Shown here in pieces: positions 14,909 to 22,908 of a stretch of DNA of 38,667 nt. The DNA is taken from positions 1 to 38,667 of the IMG/VR virus record IMGVR_UViG_3300049008_000029; one strand, given 5' to 3'. This DNA comes from a virus. Numbering within the stretch: the first letter of the stretch is position 1; every line of letters starts with the position of its first letter. The notes below the pieces were generated by a model. The model searched no databases and was not told the origin of the DNA. It was given only the letters and a program-made list of their open reading frames with translations. The translations under genes and the position numbers were made by a program.

Positions 14909-16490
14909 TGTTCCACTTACGGCTAATCACTCGATGAAATTTCCCATCACGTTTGAATTCAATGCTGGCTGGCGGTTGACTGGCGGTCATTTCTGAACTG
15001 ATTTGTTCAAGGTTTTCAGAATTAACTTTTGCTTTTGACTTAAACATTATTGAGGCCAATGTATTCCTGGCTTTTTCGCCAGCGTAGCCGCTGTTCAGAA
15101 CAGCAAAGTATTCTGTAATGGGGGGATCGGAAAGACACCCGTAGTATGTCACGGCAAGCATTTCATTACCACTGGTGTAGCTAATGTGCTTGCGCCACTG
15201 CCAGTGCGTGACTTCCATGTCAGTGCCTTGCAAGCCCATAATGTCGTCGTCGCGCAGTTCAAGCTTGGGCGGTGGCAATACTTCAAACGTCCAGCCGCAA
15301 GCTGGGCATACTTTGACCGCGCAATGGCATAGCTCATCGCACTGCGGGCAAACCTTGACAGGGGCTTCTCCGTTACCTTCGCCTGCCTTCTTGGGCGCCT
15401 GGACATTAGTAATCGGCCCATGAGTCGCCACGACACCAGCAAAGTCCAGCACCAAGCAATGGTCAGTATGGGATTTGGGGCGTAAGCCTCGACCGGCCAT
15501 CTGAACGTACAGCCCAGGCGACATAGTAGGACGCAGCATGGCAATCATGTCGATGTCAGGGTAATCAAACCCGGTGGTCAGCACGTTGGCATTGGTCAAC
15601 GCCCGAATCTTGCCTGCCTTGAAGTCAGCCAGGATTTGCTCACGCTCATGCTTTGGCGTGGTGCCTGTAACGCATGACGCTACGATGCCGTGGGCATTCA
15701 ACTGGTCAGCGACATTGTGAGCATGGTCAACCCCAGCACAGAAAAATAACCATGCTTTTCTTTCTCCAGAAAGGCTGATGACCTCCTCGACAATGGACAG
15801 GTTGTTCTTTGGCGTATCGACCGCCGCTTGCAGTTCAGACTCGATAAACTCGCCGCCGCGCTTGTGAACTTCAGCGGTGTCAAGCTTGACCTTGGTGCCT
15901 TTGGATCGCAACGGCGCTAGAAACTTCTTATAGACCAATTCCTCTATGCTAACTGGTTCAATCAGGGCATCAAAGATGGCAGGCTTGTCCGTGATGAGAC
16001 CATGTCCCAGGCGAAACGGTGTTGCCGTCAAACCTATCACTCGCAGCTTGGGATTTGTCCGATAAAGGGTCGATAGAAGTGTCCGATAACCGCCTTCGGC
16101 CTTGTGGTTTACAAGATGGCACTCGTCAATAATGACCAAATCCTGATGGCCCAGCAAACCACCTTTCTTGCTGACCGACTGTATGCCGGCAAAAGTGATT
16201 GGCTCACCTAATTGCTTTGAACCCATGCTGGCACTATAGATACCCAGCGGGGCAGACGGCCAGTGCTGGCGCAGCTTCTCGGCGTTTTGCTCGATGAGTT
16301 CTTTCACATGAGTCAGCATCAGAATCTGGGTCTCGGGCCATTCCTGCAAAGCATCCTTGCAAAGCGCCGCGATGATGTGGGACTTGCCCGAACCAGTGGG
16401 CAGCACTAAGCAAGGGTTGCCCTTGTTGCCTGCTTCAAACCATTTGTAGAGGTCGTCAATGGTCTGCTGTTGATAGTCTCTGAGCTTCAT
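14835..16490 (-). CDS. SF2 DEAD/DEAH-type helicase (551 aa)
   Basis: An ATP-dependent helicase with clear SF2 motifs. Walker A PTGSGKS lies at residues 31-37, the motif II box DECH at 122-125, motif III-like TATPF at 155-159 and motif VI QMAGRGLRP at 330-338. A Cys-rich zinc ribbon follows (Cys381, 384, 388, 390, 395, 398). This layout fits phage UvsW/RecG-like or type III restriction-like helicases that remodel branched DNA. The start at 16490 is chosen over an upstream ATG at 16520 because it forms an ATGA overlap with the preceding gene. The partners are the Cas4-like nuclease upstream and the VRR-NUC downstream. Confidence 0.93.
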   Translation of the reverse strand: MKLRDYQQQTIDDLYKWFEAGNKGNPCLVLPTGSGKSHIIAALCKDALQEWPETQILMLTHVKELIEQNAEKLRQHWPSAPLGIYSASMGSKQLGEPITFAGIQSVSKKGGLLGHQDLVIIDECHLVNHKAEGGYRTLLSTLYRTNPKLRVIGLTATPFRLGHGLITDKPAIFDALIEPVSIEELVYKKFLAPLRSKGTKVKLDTAEVHKRGGEFIESELQAAVDTPKNNLSIVEEVISLSGERKAWLFFCAGVDHAHNVADQLNAHGIVASCVTGTTPKHEREQILADFKAGKIRALTNANVLTTGFDYPDIDMIAMLRPTMSPGLYVQMAGRGLRPKSHTDHCLVLDFAGVVATHGPITNVQAPKKAGEGNGEAPVKVCPQCDELCHCAVKVCPACGWTFEVLPPPKLELRDDDIMGLQGTDMEVTHWQWRKHISYTSGNEMLAVTYYGCLSDPPITEYFAVLNSGYAGEKARNTLASIMFKSKAKVNSENLEQISSEMTASQPPASIEFKRDGKFHRVISRKWNNDPYTSPNRTRGAARTGALDQARL

Positions 16491-16894
16491 GCCAACACAC
16501 TCCCACACTGATTGACCCACACTGTCGCGTCCAGCATCTCAACAGGGGACACGCCCTGCAAGATGTCTACAGCAGCACGTAGCGCATTCTCAAACGCCGC
16601 AGCGTCCGATACTCGCCACGTATACCCACGCTCACTGGCATCAATCATCTGCTCGACGCACAGCAGGAAATCGTCGCCGATACCGTGGGGGTCATCCATG
16701 CCCTCGATGGCCTTGATAGCGCTGATGACGGTCTTGGAGACCCCTATCAGCAAGGACTTGCAAGGTGTCCCTTCGGGCATAGACCAGAAGGCTATTGAGG
16801 AATCCAGCACAAACTGATTCATTGCTGCCTTCTCGATGGCTCGAGTTACCGGGTTGGTGATGACATTTATAAGGGGGGAGCGGCGGCGCTTCAT
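16487..16894 (-). CDS. Unknown protein in the recombination module (135 aa)
   Basis: Coupled by ATGA to both the nuclease upstream and the helicase downstream. It starts MKRRRSPLINVITNPVTRAI and is mostly helical, with three Cys. The conserved setting between nuclease and helicase suggests an accessory factor for one of them. I recognise no domain. An alternative start at 16915 would only add a few residues. Confidence 0.7.
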   Translation of the reverse strand: MKRRRSPLINVITNPVTRAIEKAAMNQFVLDSSIAFWSMPEGTPCKSLLIGVSKTVISAIKAIEGMDDPHGIGDDFLLCVEQMIDASERGYTWRVSDAAAFENALRAAVDILQGVSPVEMLDATVWVNQCGSVLA

Positions 16895-17736
16895 ATTTTT
16901 GCCCCCATGTCCCAATGAATCATGTGCTGCTCACATCCTTTGACCTGGGCCTCGAGCGGTATCGTCGCGTCCCACTGGGAGCAGTGCCATGTGCCGTCAG
17001 CCACAGGCGAGGCCTCATTACAGGTGCGGCAGTTCTTCTCTGATATCTGCTGGCCCCCGTGGCAAAAGCTATGGGCTGGGCACCATTTGCATTCGTACCA
17101 GCTAGGGTTGGTGGAGATCGGCGGCGGGATAAGGTTATCCATAACCAGCCTGTGGCCCTTGGCAATCAGCTTGGTTGCAAAGGCTTCGTCATAGCGCACC
17201 CGCTCGGTGTACAGCCTGTCATCGTCCTTGCAGACAGCCAGATACAACGCCCGGTCAATCTGAGTGCCATGCATGTATGCCTGCATCTGGGCATAGTGCA
17301 TGGGCTTGGAAAGCTCTACGCCTACCTTCAATACATCGTCAAACGATTTCTTAGAATGAGTCTTGAACTCGGCAATATGACGCTTGGTCGGCGCAGCGGG
17401 TACGCCAGACTCAATAATGCCGTCAATACTGCCGCCGACATGGCACCCAAAGTCCACCCTTGCTTGCCCACCCTCGGTCGAGTGAATCTCAATCCCGATG
17501 GCCTTGAGGTCGGCAACAATAGTCGCCTCCTCATTATGCCCACGCCGAAACAGGCGCAGGGTACGGCCTTTGAAGCGCTCGATGACTGCCCAGCGAAACG
17601 ACAGCCACAGCCAGCGTTCGCAATGATGGCCCAGGATAGACGCACCCAGGTGGGCGCGGGGAAGTTCTACCTTAGACGCATGGTGGGCATCGATTGCCTC
17701 AGCAATCAGGTCAGTTGGGGGGGGAATGAGTGCCAT
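16891..17736 (-). CDS. PD-(D/E)XK exonuclease, Cas4/RecB-like with probable Fe-S cluster (281 aa)
   Basis: A RecB/Cas4-type nuclease. The catalytic set is Asp105 in GGSIDG, Glu123-x-Lys125 in AEFKTHS, and Gln150 in the QMQAY motif. Cys39 near the N-terminus and Cys216, Cys219 and Cys225 near the C-terminus form the C-xn-CxxC-x5-C pattern that holds a 4Fe-4S cluster in Cas4 and AddB. Four more Cys (236, 239, 252, 268) may bind zinc. In phages this enzyme resects DNA ends for a Sak4 or Rad52-like annealing partner, and here the Sak4-like gene lies in the same operon. Confidence 0.9.
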   Translation of the reverse strand: MALIPPPTDLIAEAIDAHHASKVELPRAHLGASILGHHCERWLWLSFRWAVIERFKGRTLRLFRRGHNEEATIVADLKAIGIEIHSTEGGQARVDFGCHVGGSIDGIIESGVPAAPTKRHIAEFKTHSKKSFDDVLKVGVELSKPMHYAQMQAYMHGTQIDRALYLAVCKDDDRLYTERVRYDEAFATKLIAKGHRLVMDNLIPPPISTNPSWYECKWCPAHSFCHGGQQISEKNCRTCNEASPVADGTWHCSQWDATIPLEAQVKGCEQHMIHWDMGAKI

Positions 17737-17751
17737 GTCTTGTCCTAATGA

Positions 17752-17931
17752 TTAAACCAACGCTACCTGCACCGGCTCTTCCGGCGGCTCGTGCATCACG
17801 CTCACGCCAGAGACATAAGCGTAAGAGTCAAACCGCAATGCATTGAAAGGCTTGTTGCCTGTCATACACAATTCGTTTGCACGGTCAATCAGAATCTGCT
17901 CGATCTCGGCAGTGTCAAAATGGATTTTCAT
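17752..17931 (-). CDS. Small early protein (59 aa)
   Basis: Starts in a TAATG overlap with the DUF669 gene stop. It opens MKIHFDTAEIEQILIDRANE and continues with an AYVSGVSV strand and an acidic EPPEEP tail. It sits between the single-strand-binding candidate and the nuclease. The end is 15 bases from the nuclease start. No recognised domain. Confidence 0.75.
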   Translation of the reverse strand: MKIHFDTAEIEQILIDRANELCMTGNKPFNALRFDSYAYVSGVSVMHEPPEEPVQVALV

Positions 17932-18395
17932 TATTTGCTCCAGGGAGGTGCAGTTTTAGCCAATGTGGCGGGTGCGGATGCTTTGGATGTGCGGACAACG
18001 CCAGCAATTGCTTTGAAACCTTTGATGTCGTTTCCATCGCCATACTGCTGATCGCGTTTAATGACCACCTTTATCGACAGTTGACCGCCGATAAGCTGAT
18101 CGGTGTTGGTAACGGTAGACAACCCAATGGCCCGCATGATTTCACCCAGTTGCTGGCGACCAATCTTTTCGGCCTCCGGTTTAAGGTTCTTCACGTTCAG
18201 ATTACCGAACAGTGCGCGACCCTGGTGGCTCGGCCCGTCGATCTTGTAGCGGACGGCAATGTACTCGCCGGTGCCTGCCTTGGTCTCTTTCATGTTACTT
18301 TCCACAATGGTGGCGTCATACCAGCCATCAGGGATGGGTTCAAAGTTGTTGGAAGATACGGGCAGATCGTCAATACTGAAGTCAATTGAAGCCAT
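17931..18395 (-). CDS. DUF669 protein, probable ssDNA-binding partner (154 aa)
   Basis: The sequence FEPIPDGWYDATIVESNMKETKAGTGEYI is typical of the DUF669 family, which occurs in phage recombination operons and is believed to act as an OB-fold single-strand-binding protein. It is followed by the beta strands and a central GEIMRAIGLST helix, and ends with an acidic/proline C-terminus (APPWSK). The start at 18395 is supported by the MASIDFSIDDLP opening; a longer frame from 18497 reads as non-coding sequence overlapping the upstream gene. Its placement downstream of a Sak4-like ATPase is the usual arrangement. Confidence 0.85.
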   Translation of the reverse strand: MASIDFSIDDLPVSSNNFEPIPDGWYDATIVESNMKETKAGTGEYIAVRYKIDGPSHQGRALFGNLNVKNLKPEAEKIGRQQLGEIMRAIGLSTVTNTDQLIGGQLSIKVVIKRDQQYGDGNDIKGFKAIAGVVRTSKASAPATLAKTAPPWSK

Positions 18396-18400
18396 GATGA

Positions 18401-18802
18401 TTAATCTTTCAAAGTAATGGTGAAGGACGGGCGTCCAGGGGTGGTGACAATAGCGTCCAGAAACGGACGGGTAATCGAATCGTCGGCTGCTTTCCAAGCC
18501 GTCATGTTGATTTCAGGAGTCCAACGGAAAAGGCTCGACAAGGCGTCTTGCGTACCTTTCTCTGCCGCGATGACTTGCAGGGCGTCTGAGTCAATCTTGT
18601 GGTTTAAACGGCCTTGGACGCGCACGGTGTAGCTCAACTGGTCAGCACGAACCAGCGCTGTCGTCGTCCCGTCAAGGTCTTTGGCGATCTCAAGGGCTAT
18701 AACCAAACAGTCCTCGGCATCCCGGCGAATAGCAATTGCCACTCGTTCCTCATGCTTGGCCGCAAGCCACAGGTTGACGTACTCTTTTAGGTTTGGCTGC
18801 AT
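18401..18802 (-). CDS. Conserved protein of the Sak4/DUF669 module (133 aa)
   Basis: The N-terminal half is helical and charged (KEYVNLWLAAKHEERVAIAI) and the C-terminal half ends in strands (GRPSFTITLKD). It starts in a TAATG overlap with the upstream gene and ends five bases before DUF669. Proteins of this shape are frequently found beside DUF669 in phages, but their role is not known to me. Confidence 0.75.
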   Translation of the reverse strand: MQPNLKEYVNLWLAAKHEERVAIAIRRDAEDCLVIALEIAKDLDGTTTALVRADQLSYTVRVQGRLNHKIDSDALQVIAAEKGTQDALSSLFRWTPEINMTAWKAADDSITRPFLDAIVTTPGRPSFTITLKD

Positions 18803-19017
18803 TATTTTCTCTCCCGTTCCCAGAGCATTAGTACTTCTGGCTTTGCGTTAAATAAATCCAATGTCGCTTCATAGACATGGCGGCGATGAGACTGCCCGTA
18901 GCCTGGGCCTACAAAGCAATCCTTGCTGTAATGCGGCACATAAGTGATGCCGTTCAGCACATAGCATTTCTGCGCAAATGCCGGGGCGGTTTCGTACTGG
19001 ACTGCTTTAGTTGCCAC
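18802..19017 (-). CDS. Small early protein, GTG start (71 aa)
   Basis: I choose the GTG at 19017 because GGAG lies six bases upstream and it overlaps the ATPase gene by only 11 bases. An ATG at 19074 would overlap it by 68 bases. The sequence (TYVPHYSKDCFVGPGYGQSHRRHVYEATLDLFNAK) gives one Cys and several Tyr/His. No domain recognised; stop and next start share TAATG. Confidence 0.65.
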   Translation of the reverse strand: MATKAVQYETAPAFAQKCYVLNGITYVPHYSKDCFVGPGYGQSHRRHVYEATLDLFNAKPEVLMLWERERK

Positions 19018-19690
19018 GCTTGGCTCCAATCTTTGTAATAACAGCGCCAAGGTCAGCCGACTCCCAAGCATCAAGCTTGCCCGAGCGGTCTTTAGCCAGC
19101 CACAGGCCGTCTGAGTCGCACATCAATCCGCGCTGGATTACGCCTTCGGCATCCTTTTCAATCCGCAGGGCCAATACTTCGTCAAAGAAGTATGGCAGCG
19201 CCTGCCCGGTCTTGTTTCCCGGCATGGACGGCGAGTAGAGTACGCGACCCATTTCGTCTTGGGTTTTCTCGAGCTTGGCGCTCATGTAGACATGCCGTCC
19301 CGGCAGGTCGCGGAAAGCCCTAATGATGTCGGCCATCTGCTCTTGCATGTTGCCGTAGGCGGCGCGGGGGTCTTTTGTTGCTTTCTTCTCAGCGTTTAGC
19401 ACAACCTCGGCAATCTCGCTGATGCTGTCAAGGGCAACAGACTGATACGCCTGAGCCTCGGCGCTTTCTTTGAGCCAGCTATAAGCCTCCATAAGCGTCG
19501 ACATCCCGTCGATCTCAAGGTAGGGAAGGTCAGCGTCTTGAATCGATAGCAGGCCACCCTCGGCAGACAGGACGATAGGGTTAGGCAGCGTAGCGATAAG
19601 GCTTGTCTTGCCCGCGCCAGCTTGCCCATAGACCAGCAGATTGATGCCCTTGAGCATCAGCTTGCCGGTGGACTTGAGTTGTAGTGCCAT
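19007..19690 (-). CDS. Sak4-like RecA-fold ATPase, probable single-strand annealing recombinase (227 aa)
   Basis: The first gene of the leftward operon. It has a RecA-fold ATPase core: Walker A GQAGAGKTS at residues 22-30 and a Walker B strand SVALDS at 84-89. Small RecA-fold phage ATPases of this length belong to the Sak4/AAA_24 group. They catalyse or stimulate single-strand annealing together with an SSB such as DUF669. The start at 19690 is preferred over 19705 because AAGGA lies seven bases upstream of it. The leader from the predicted transcription start is about 50 bases. Confidence 0.88.
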   Translation of the reverse strand: MALQLKSTGKLMLKGINLLVYGQAGAGKTSLIATLPNPIVLSAEGGLLSIQDADLPYLEIDGMSTLMEAYSWLKESAEAQAYQSVALDSISEIAEVVLNAEKKATKDPRAAYGNMQEQMADIIRAFRDLPGRHVYMSAKLEKTQDEMGRVLYSPSMPGNKTGQALPYFFDEVLALRIEKDAEGVIQRGLMCDSDGLWLAKDRSGKLDAWESADLGAVITKIGAKRGN

Positions 19691-19734
19691 GTTTTGTTCC
19701 TTCACAAATACGCTCGTCAGGACATCTGTTCAGC

Positions 19735-19766
19735 GCATGTTGTGCATGTTAGAGAATTCCTGTTAG
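19735..19766. promoter_or_regulatory. Candidate Cro operator repeats
   Basis: GCATGTT occurs at 19735-19741 and 19744-19750, and TGTTAG at 19747-19752 and 19761-19766. These short direct repeats lie inside the overlapping divergent promoters, where a Cro dimer would be expected to bind. The half-site assignment is inference. Confidence 0.4.
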
Positions 19767-19769
19767 GAT
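19740..19769 (+). promoter_or_regulatory. Weaker rightward promoter for cro/replication, overlapping the leftward promoter
   Basis: TTGTGC at 19740-19745 is followed after 18 bases by TAGGAT at 19764-19769, a 3/6 and 4/6 match to consensus. Transcription would start near 19776, about 27 bases before the cro GTG. The two promoters overlap face to face, so one bound regulator could control both. Confidence 0.4.
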
Positions 19770-19774
19770 GTCAA
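19746..19774 (-). promoter_or_regulatory. Strong sigma-70-type promoter for the leftward early operon
   Basis: Reading the minus strand, TTGACA (19774-19769) is followed by a 17-base spacer and TAACAT (19751-19746). This is a perfect -35 with a near-consensus -10, pointing at the Sak4-like gene with a transcription start near 19739. Confidence 0.8.
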
Positions 19775-19802
19775 CACCCCATTTCAAGAAAGTCGGAATA
19801 AA

Positions 19803-19982
19803 GTGAAAACAGAAGAAGCGATTGCCCACTACGGCGGCTTGAAGAAGCTTGCCGATGCCCTCGGGGTCTGGCCCCAAGTGATCTATGCCTGGGGAGCCTA
19901 TCCCCCTATGTCAAGACAGTACGAACTCGAAGTCAAAACAGCAGGATCACTGAAGGCAGAGCGCGATGATAAGCAAGATTGA
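19803..19982 (+). CDS. cro: P22 Cro-like repressor (59 aa, GTG start)
   Basis: A small helix-turn-helix protein of the P22 Cro family. The sequence IAHYGGLKKLADALGVWPQVIYAWG supplies the HTH and the C-terminus LEVKTAGSLK is very close to the LEIVTAGALK end of P22 Cro. The GTG start follows GGAATAAA. It should bind the divergent promoter region and shut down early transcription. It overlaps the primase gene by 17 bases. No CI-type repressor gene is found next to it or elsewhere in the window. Confidence 0.88.
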   Translation: MKTEEAIAHYGGLKKLADALGVWPQVIYAWGAYPPMSRQYELEVKTAGSLKAERDDKQD

Positions 19983-21852
19983 AGCAGCACTTACTTACGC
20001 ATCCTGGGGATGGCATGTTATCCCAGTCGTGCCAAATGGCAAGATCCCCGCTACCCAGCACGGTGTACGGGACGCCACTGTAGATGCCGAGCAGATAGCC
20101 CGGTGGTGGCACCAGAACCCAGACTACAACATTGGCATTGCGGCAGGGGCCATCTCGGGCATCATGGTGTTCGACATTGACCCGAGGAACGGTGGCGATA
20201 CGTCTTGGGATGAATGGACAAGCCAGTACGGCAGCGTCCCGGATGGGCCTATGCAACTCACCGCGGGCGGCGGGCAGCACCACATTGCAGTCAATGACGC
20301 AGAGATTAGGTCTTGCAAGCTTATCGACGGCGTAGACCTGTTGGCCGATGGCCGCTATTTTGTTGCCCATCCTTCGACTATCGAGGGCCGGTCATATGAG
20401 TGGGAGGCCTCGTCAGACCCAAGTGACGGCATCGCACCGTTTCGCATGCCCACGCAGTGGAAGGATGCCTATACGGTCAAGCGCAAGCCAACCAATGCAG
20501 TCCAGGCTACCGGGTCGAACTTGATCCAAGGTGGGCGCAACAATGGCTTGACTGCGCTCGGCGGGGCCATGCGGCGCTACGGCATGACCGAGGCAGAAAT
20601 CCTGGCAGCACTTGCTGTAGCGAATGAGACACGCTGCGAGATTCCGCTGCCATCGTCTGAGCTATCCCAGATTGTCCGGTCTGTCTGCCGGTATGAGCCT
20701 GAGAGCGACATCGCTGCGGACACAAGCATGGGGTCAGAAGCCGCTGAAGCGTTGCTGTCAGCAGTGAAGGCGTCGACACAGGATTATTTCTTCACCCGCG
20801 CAACGTCTTATTTGAGCCAGCCAGCACCGCTGAAGTGGATCATCAAAGGGTGGCTCCCCGATAGCTCGACAAGCATGGTTTACGGCGAGTCAGGCGTTGG
20901 TAAGACGTTTGTCACGCTCGACATGGCTTGCCACATCGCCGCAGGGATGCCTTGGCATGGACACAAGACCAAAGCGGGAATCGTGGTCTACATGGCCGGC
21001 GAGGGCAACTACGGTATCCGTCAGCGGGTCGCCGCATGGTGCAAGCATCACGACATCAATAGCCTAGATAACTTGCTCATCAGCAACAAGGCCATCGATG
21101 CCGACAACCCTGCCGCTGCCGCTCAGATACTGAATGCAGTCCATGAGATCACGACCGAGGAAGCGGTGGTCATCTTCATTGACACGGTGAATAACCACAT
21201 GTCAGGCGATGAGAATTCCGCAAAGGACACGCGAAACATGTTCAACGCCTGCAACATCGTCGCCAGGGCGCTCAATGCCGCTGTCTGCCTCAATCACCAT
21301 TCCGGCCATGCGGTGGACAGCAAGCAGCGGGCGCGAGGCTCAAGCGCTTGGAAGGCCAGCCTTGATGCGTCGATCTTGATCAACAAGCTGGACGGGTGTA
21401 TCGAGATTGTCTGCACCAAGATGAAGGACACAGAGGAGCCAACCCCCTTCTTCGGCAAGCTCACCTCGGTGCCACTTGGTTGGTTCGATGAGGACGGCGA
21501 GGAGATCAACGGGGCAGTCTTTGAGATCGAGGAGAACCCACCGGAGAGGCAGGAGAAGAAGGGCAAGGATCAATCCAAGAACATCCAAGACTTGGTTTCA
21601 GCTTGGTTTGCGTCCGGTTCTGAGGATCAAAACGATTCTCCATACATAACAAGGGATGCCCTGATTTCCTATTTTATTTCGAGTAAGGGATTATCAGAAG
21701 GCACCTCTAAATTCTATGCTCAACCTGGGTCAAAGGGTAAGTTTATATATAACCTACTGGAGGCAGAGATAATACAGGCGCACGACAAAGGGTGGCTGGT
21801 GGTGGAAGCGGCTACAGCGGCCTCGATGATGATGAGAAGGTCATCGAAGTAG
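19966..21852 (+). CDS. Prim-Pol / RepA-like helicase replication protein (628 aa)
   Basis: A bifunctional replication protein. Residues 1-165 form an archaeo-eukaryotic-type primase-polymerase domain: FDIDPRNGG gives the D-x-D metal site and GGGQHHIAV the second motif. A helical primase C-terminal segment follows (about 180-245). Residues 280-520 form a RecA-type helicase: Walker A GESGVGKT, Walker B VVIFIDTVN, and a SRGSS-like sensor in QRARGSSAWK. The gene starts inside cro with AAGG upstream of ATG, so it is co-transcribed with cro. By family it primes and unwinds at the phage origin, probably at the iterons directly downstream. Confidence 0.92.
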   Translation: MISKIEAALTYASWGWHVIPVVPNGKIPATQHGVRDATVDAEQIARWWHQNPDYNIGIAAGAISGIMVFDIDPRNGGDTSWDEWTSQYGSVPDGPMQLTAGGGQHHIAVNDAEIRSCKLIDGVDLLADGRYFVAHPSTIEGRSYEWEASSDPSDGIAPFRMPTQWKDAYTVKRKPTNAVQATGSNLIQGGRNNGLTALGGAMRRYGMTEAEILAALAVANETRCEIPLPSSELSQIVRSVCRYEPESDIAADTSMGSEAAEALLSAVKASTQDYFFTRATSYLSQPAPLKWIIKGWLPDSSTSMVYGESGVGKTFVTLDMACHIAAGMPWHGHKTKAGIVVYMAGEGNYGIRQRVAAWCKHHDINSLDNLLISNKAIDADNPAAAAQILNAVHEITTEEAVVIFIDTVNNHMSGDENSAKDTRNMFNACNIVARALNAAVCLNHHSGHAVDSKQRARGSSAWKASLDASILINKLDGCIEIVCTKMKDTEEPTPFFGKLTSVPLGWFDEDGEEINGAVFEIEENPPERQEKKGKDQSKNIQDLVSAWFASGSEDQNDSPYITRDALISYFISSKGLSEGTSKFYAQPGSKGKFIYNLLEAEIIQAHDKGWLVVEAATAASMMMRRSSK

Positions 21853-21963
21853 ACGATACAAACGATACGGTACGATACAAACGATACAAACGTATTGTTT
21901 GACAAGGCGAGGGATGACGATATAAACGATACAACCCCTTTAGGGGTGTATCGTATTGTATCG
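21853..21963. other. Iteron cluster, candidate replication origin
   Basis: ACGATAC occurs at 21853, 21862, 21872, 21881 and 21926, with inverted copies at 21948-21954 and 21958-21963 (the last lacks its final base). The first four are spaced 9, 10 and 9 bases, close to one helical turn. Within the cluster, 21926-21954 forms a hairpin: ACGATACA (plus one bulged A) and CCCC pair with GGGG and TGTATCGT around the loop TTTA. It has no U-run, so it is not a simple terminator. Its place right after the replication gene supports an origin. Confidence 0.65.
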
Positions 21964-22380
21964 CCCGATGTGCCAGAATTTTGTGCTGGACTAGGGAAAA
22001 CCCTAGAAGGTGCCTTTTGAGGCCAAAAGCAGCTTTTTCTGTGACATGTAGCAGAAAACGGGGAAATAATATAATAATAGTTACTATATTAAAATAATAT
22101 TCTGCGATTCTAAGAATGGCCCGTGCATTTATTCTGGAATTCCCGGCCAAAAATATTGGCTTTTGGAAAAATATTCCGCCAGCCAAAAGTGATTATTTTT
22201 CCGAGCCAATTTTTTTTTTTGAATTGATTGGTGGTCTATAGGAGGGGGGGTGCTGAAAAAAAAGGTGTTTTTTGGGGGGTAAACCCCTAGACCCCGATTT
22301 CAGATTGACGATGATTGTCAGAATGCGATGGATTGTGGGGGGTCTGGATCGGGTCGGTTCCCCTATGACGATGCATTGCC
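21964..22380. other. A/T-rich, hairpin-rich non-coding region
   Basis: No gene is supported here. It contains the perfect hairpin CTAGGG-AAAA-CCCTAG at 21991-22006, a highly A/T-rich stretch at about 22062-22105, a CTTTTGG/CCAAAAG inverted repeat at about 22162-22187, a run of ten or more T at 22210-22220 and G runs near 22242-22250, 22274-22279 and 22337-22342. The A/T-rich segment could be the unwinding element of the adjacent origin. Confidence 0.6.
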
Positions 22381-22815
22381 CAGGCTGACCCAGGCCGGCC
22401 CTGGTTGACCCAGGTCGTCTCAGGCTGACCCAGGCCGGCCCTGGTTGACCCAGGTCGTCTCAGGCTGACCCAGGCCGGCCCTGGTTGACCCAGGCCGTCT
22501 CAGGCTGACCCAGGCCGGCCCTGGTTGACCCAGGACGTCTCAGGCTGACCCAGGCCGGCCCTGGTTGACCCAGGTCGTCTCAGGCTGACCCAGGCCGGCC
22601 CTGGTTGACCCAGGTCGTCTCAGGCTGACCCAGGCCGGCCCTGGTTGACCCAGGTCGTCTCAGGCTGACCCAGGCCGGCCCTGGTTGACCCAGGCCGTCT
22701 CAGGCTGACCCAGGCCGGCCCTGGTTGACCCAGGCCGTCTCAGGCTGACCCAGGCCGGCCCTGGTTGACCCAGGTCGTCTCAGGCTGGCCCAGGCTGGCC
22801 CAGGTCGTCCCAGGC
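22381..22815. repeat. Tandem array 1: ten copies of a 40-bp unit with 10-bp internal period
   Basis: Ten complete 40-base units start at 22381, 22421, and so on to 22741, followed by a degenerate partial unit to 22815. Each unit is made of four decamers, three of which begin CAGG and one CTGG. The only variation among the ten units that I can see is one base at position 34 of the unit (T in units 1, 2, 5, 6, 7, 10; C in 3, 8, 9; A in 4). Each unit contains an FseI site GGCCGGCC, a CCAGG/CCTGG short inverted repeat and a GACC-CA-GGTC inverted repeat. There are no spacers and no open gene. Confidence 0.98.
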
Positions 22816-22876
22816 AAAACATAGAATCAGTCCTGGCAAACCTGAAGTGAGCACTCACTTACATCATAGATAAAAT

Positions 22877-22906
22877 AAAACCCGGAATATATCCGGGCTT
22901 TTCTTT
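22877..22906. terminator. Bidirectional rho-independent terminator
   Basis: The stem CCCGGA/TCCGGG (22881-22886 and 22892-22897) with loop ATATA is followed on the plus strand by TTTTCTTT and on the minus strand by TTTTATTTTAT. It ends the leftward cassette two to three dozen bases after its last stop codon and would also stop rightward transcripts leaving the array. Confidence 0.9.
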
Positions 22907-22908
22907 AT

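Noticed and set aside
21812-22186. 124-aa minus-strand frame behind the replication gene
   Set aside because: It spans the iterons and A/T-rich hairpins, has no ribosome-binding site and the translation is not protein-like.
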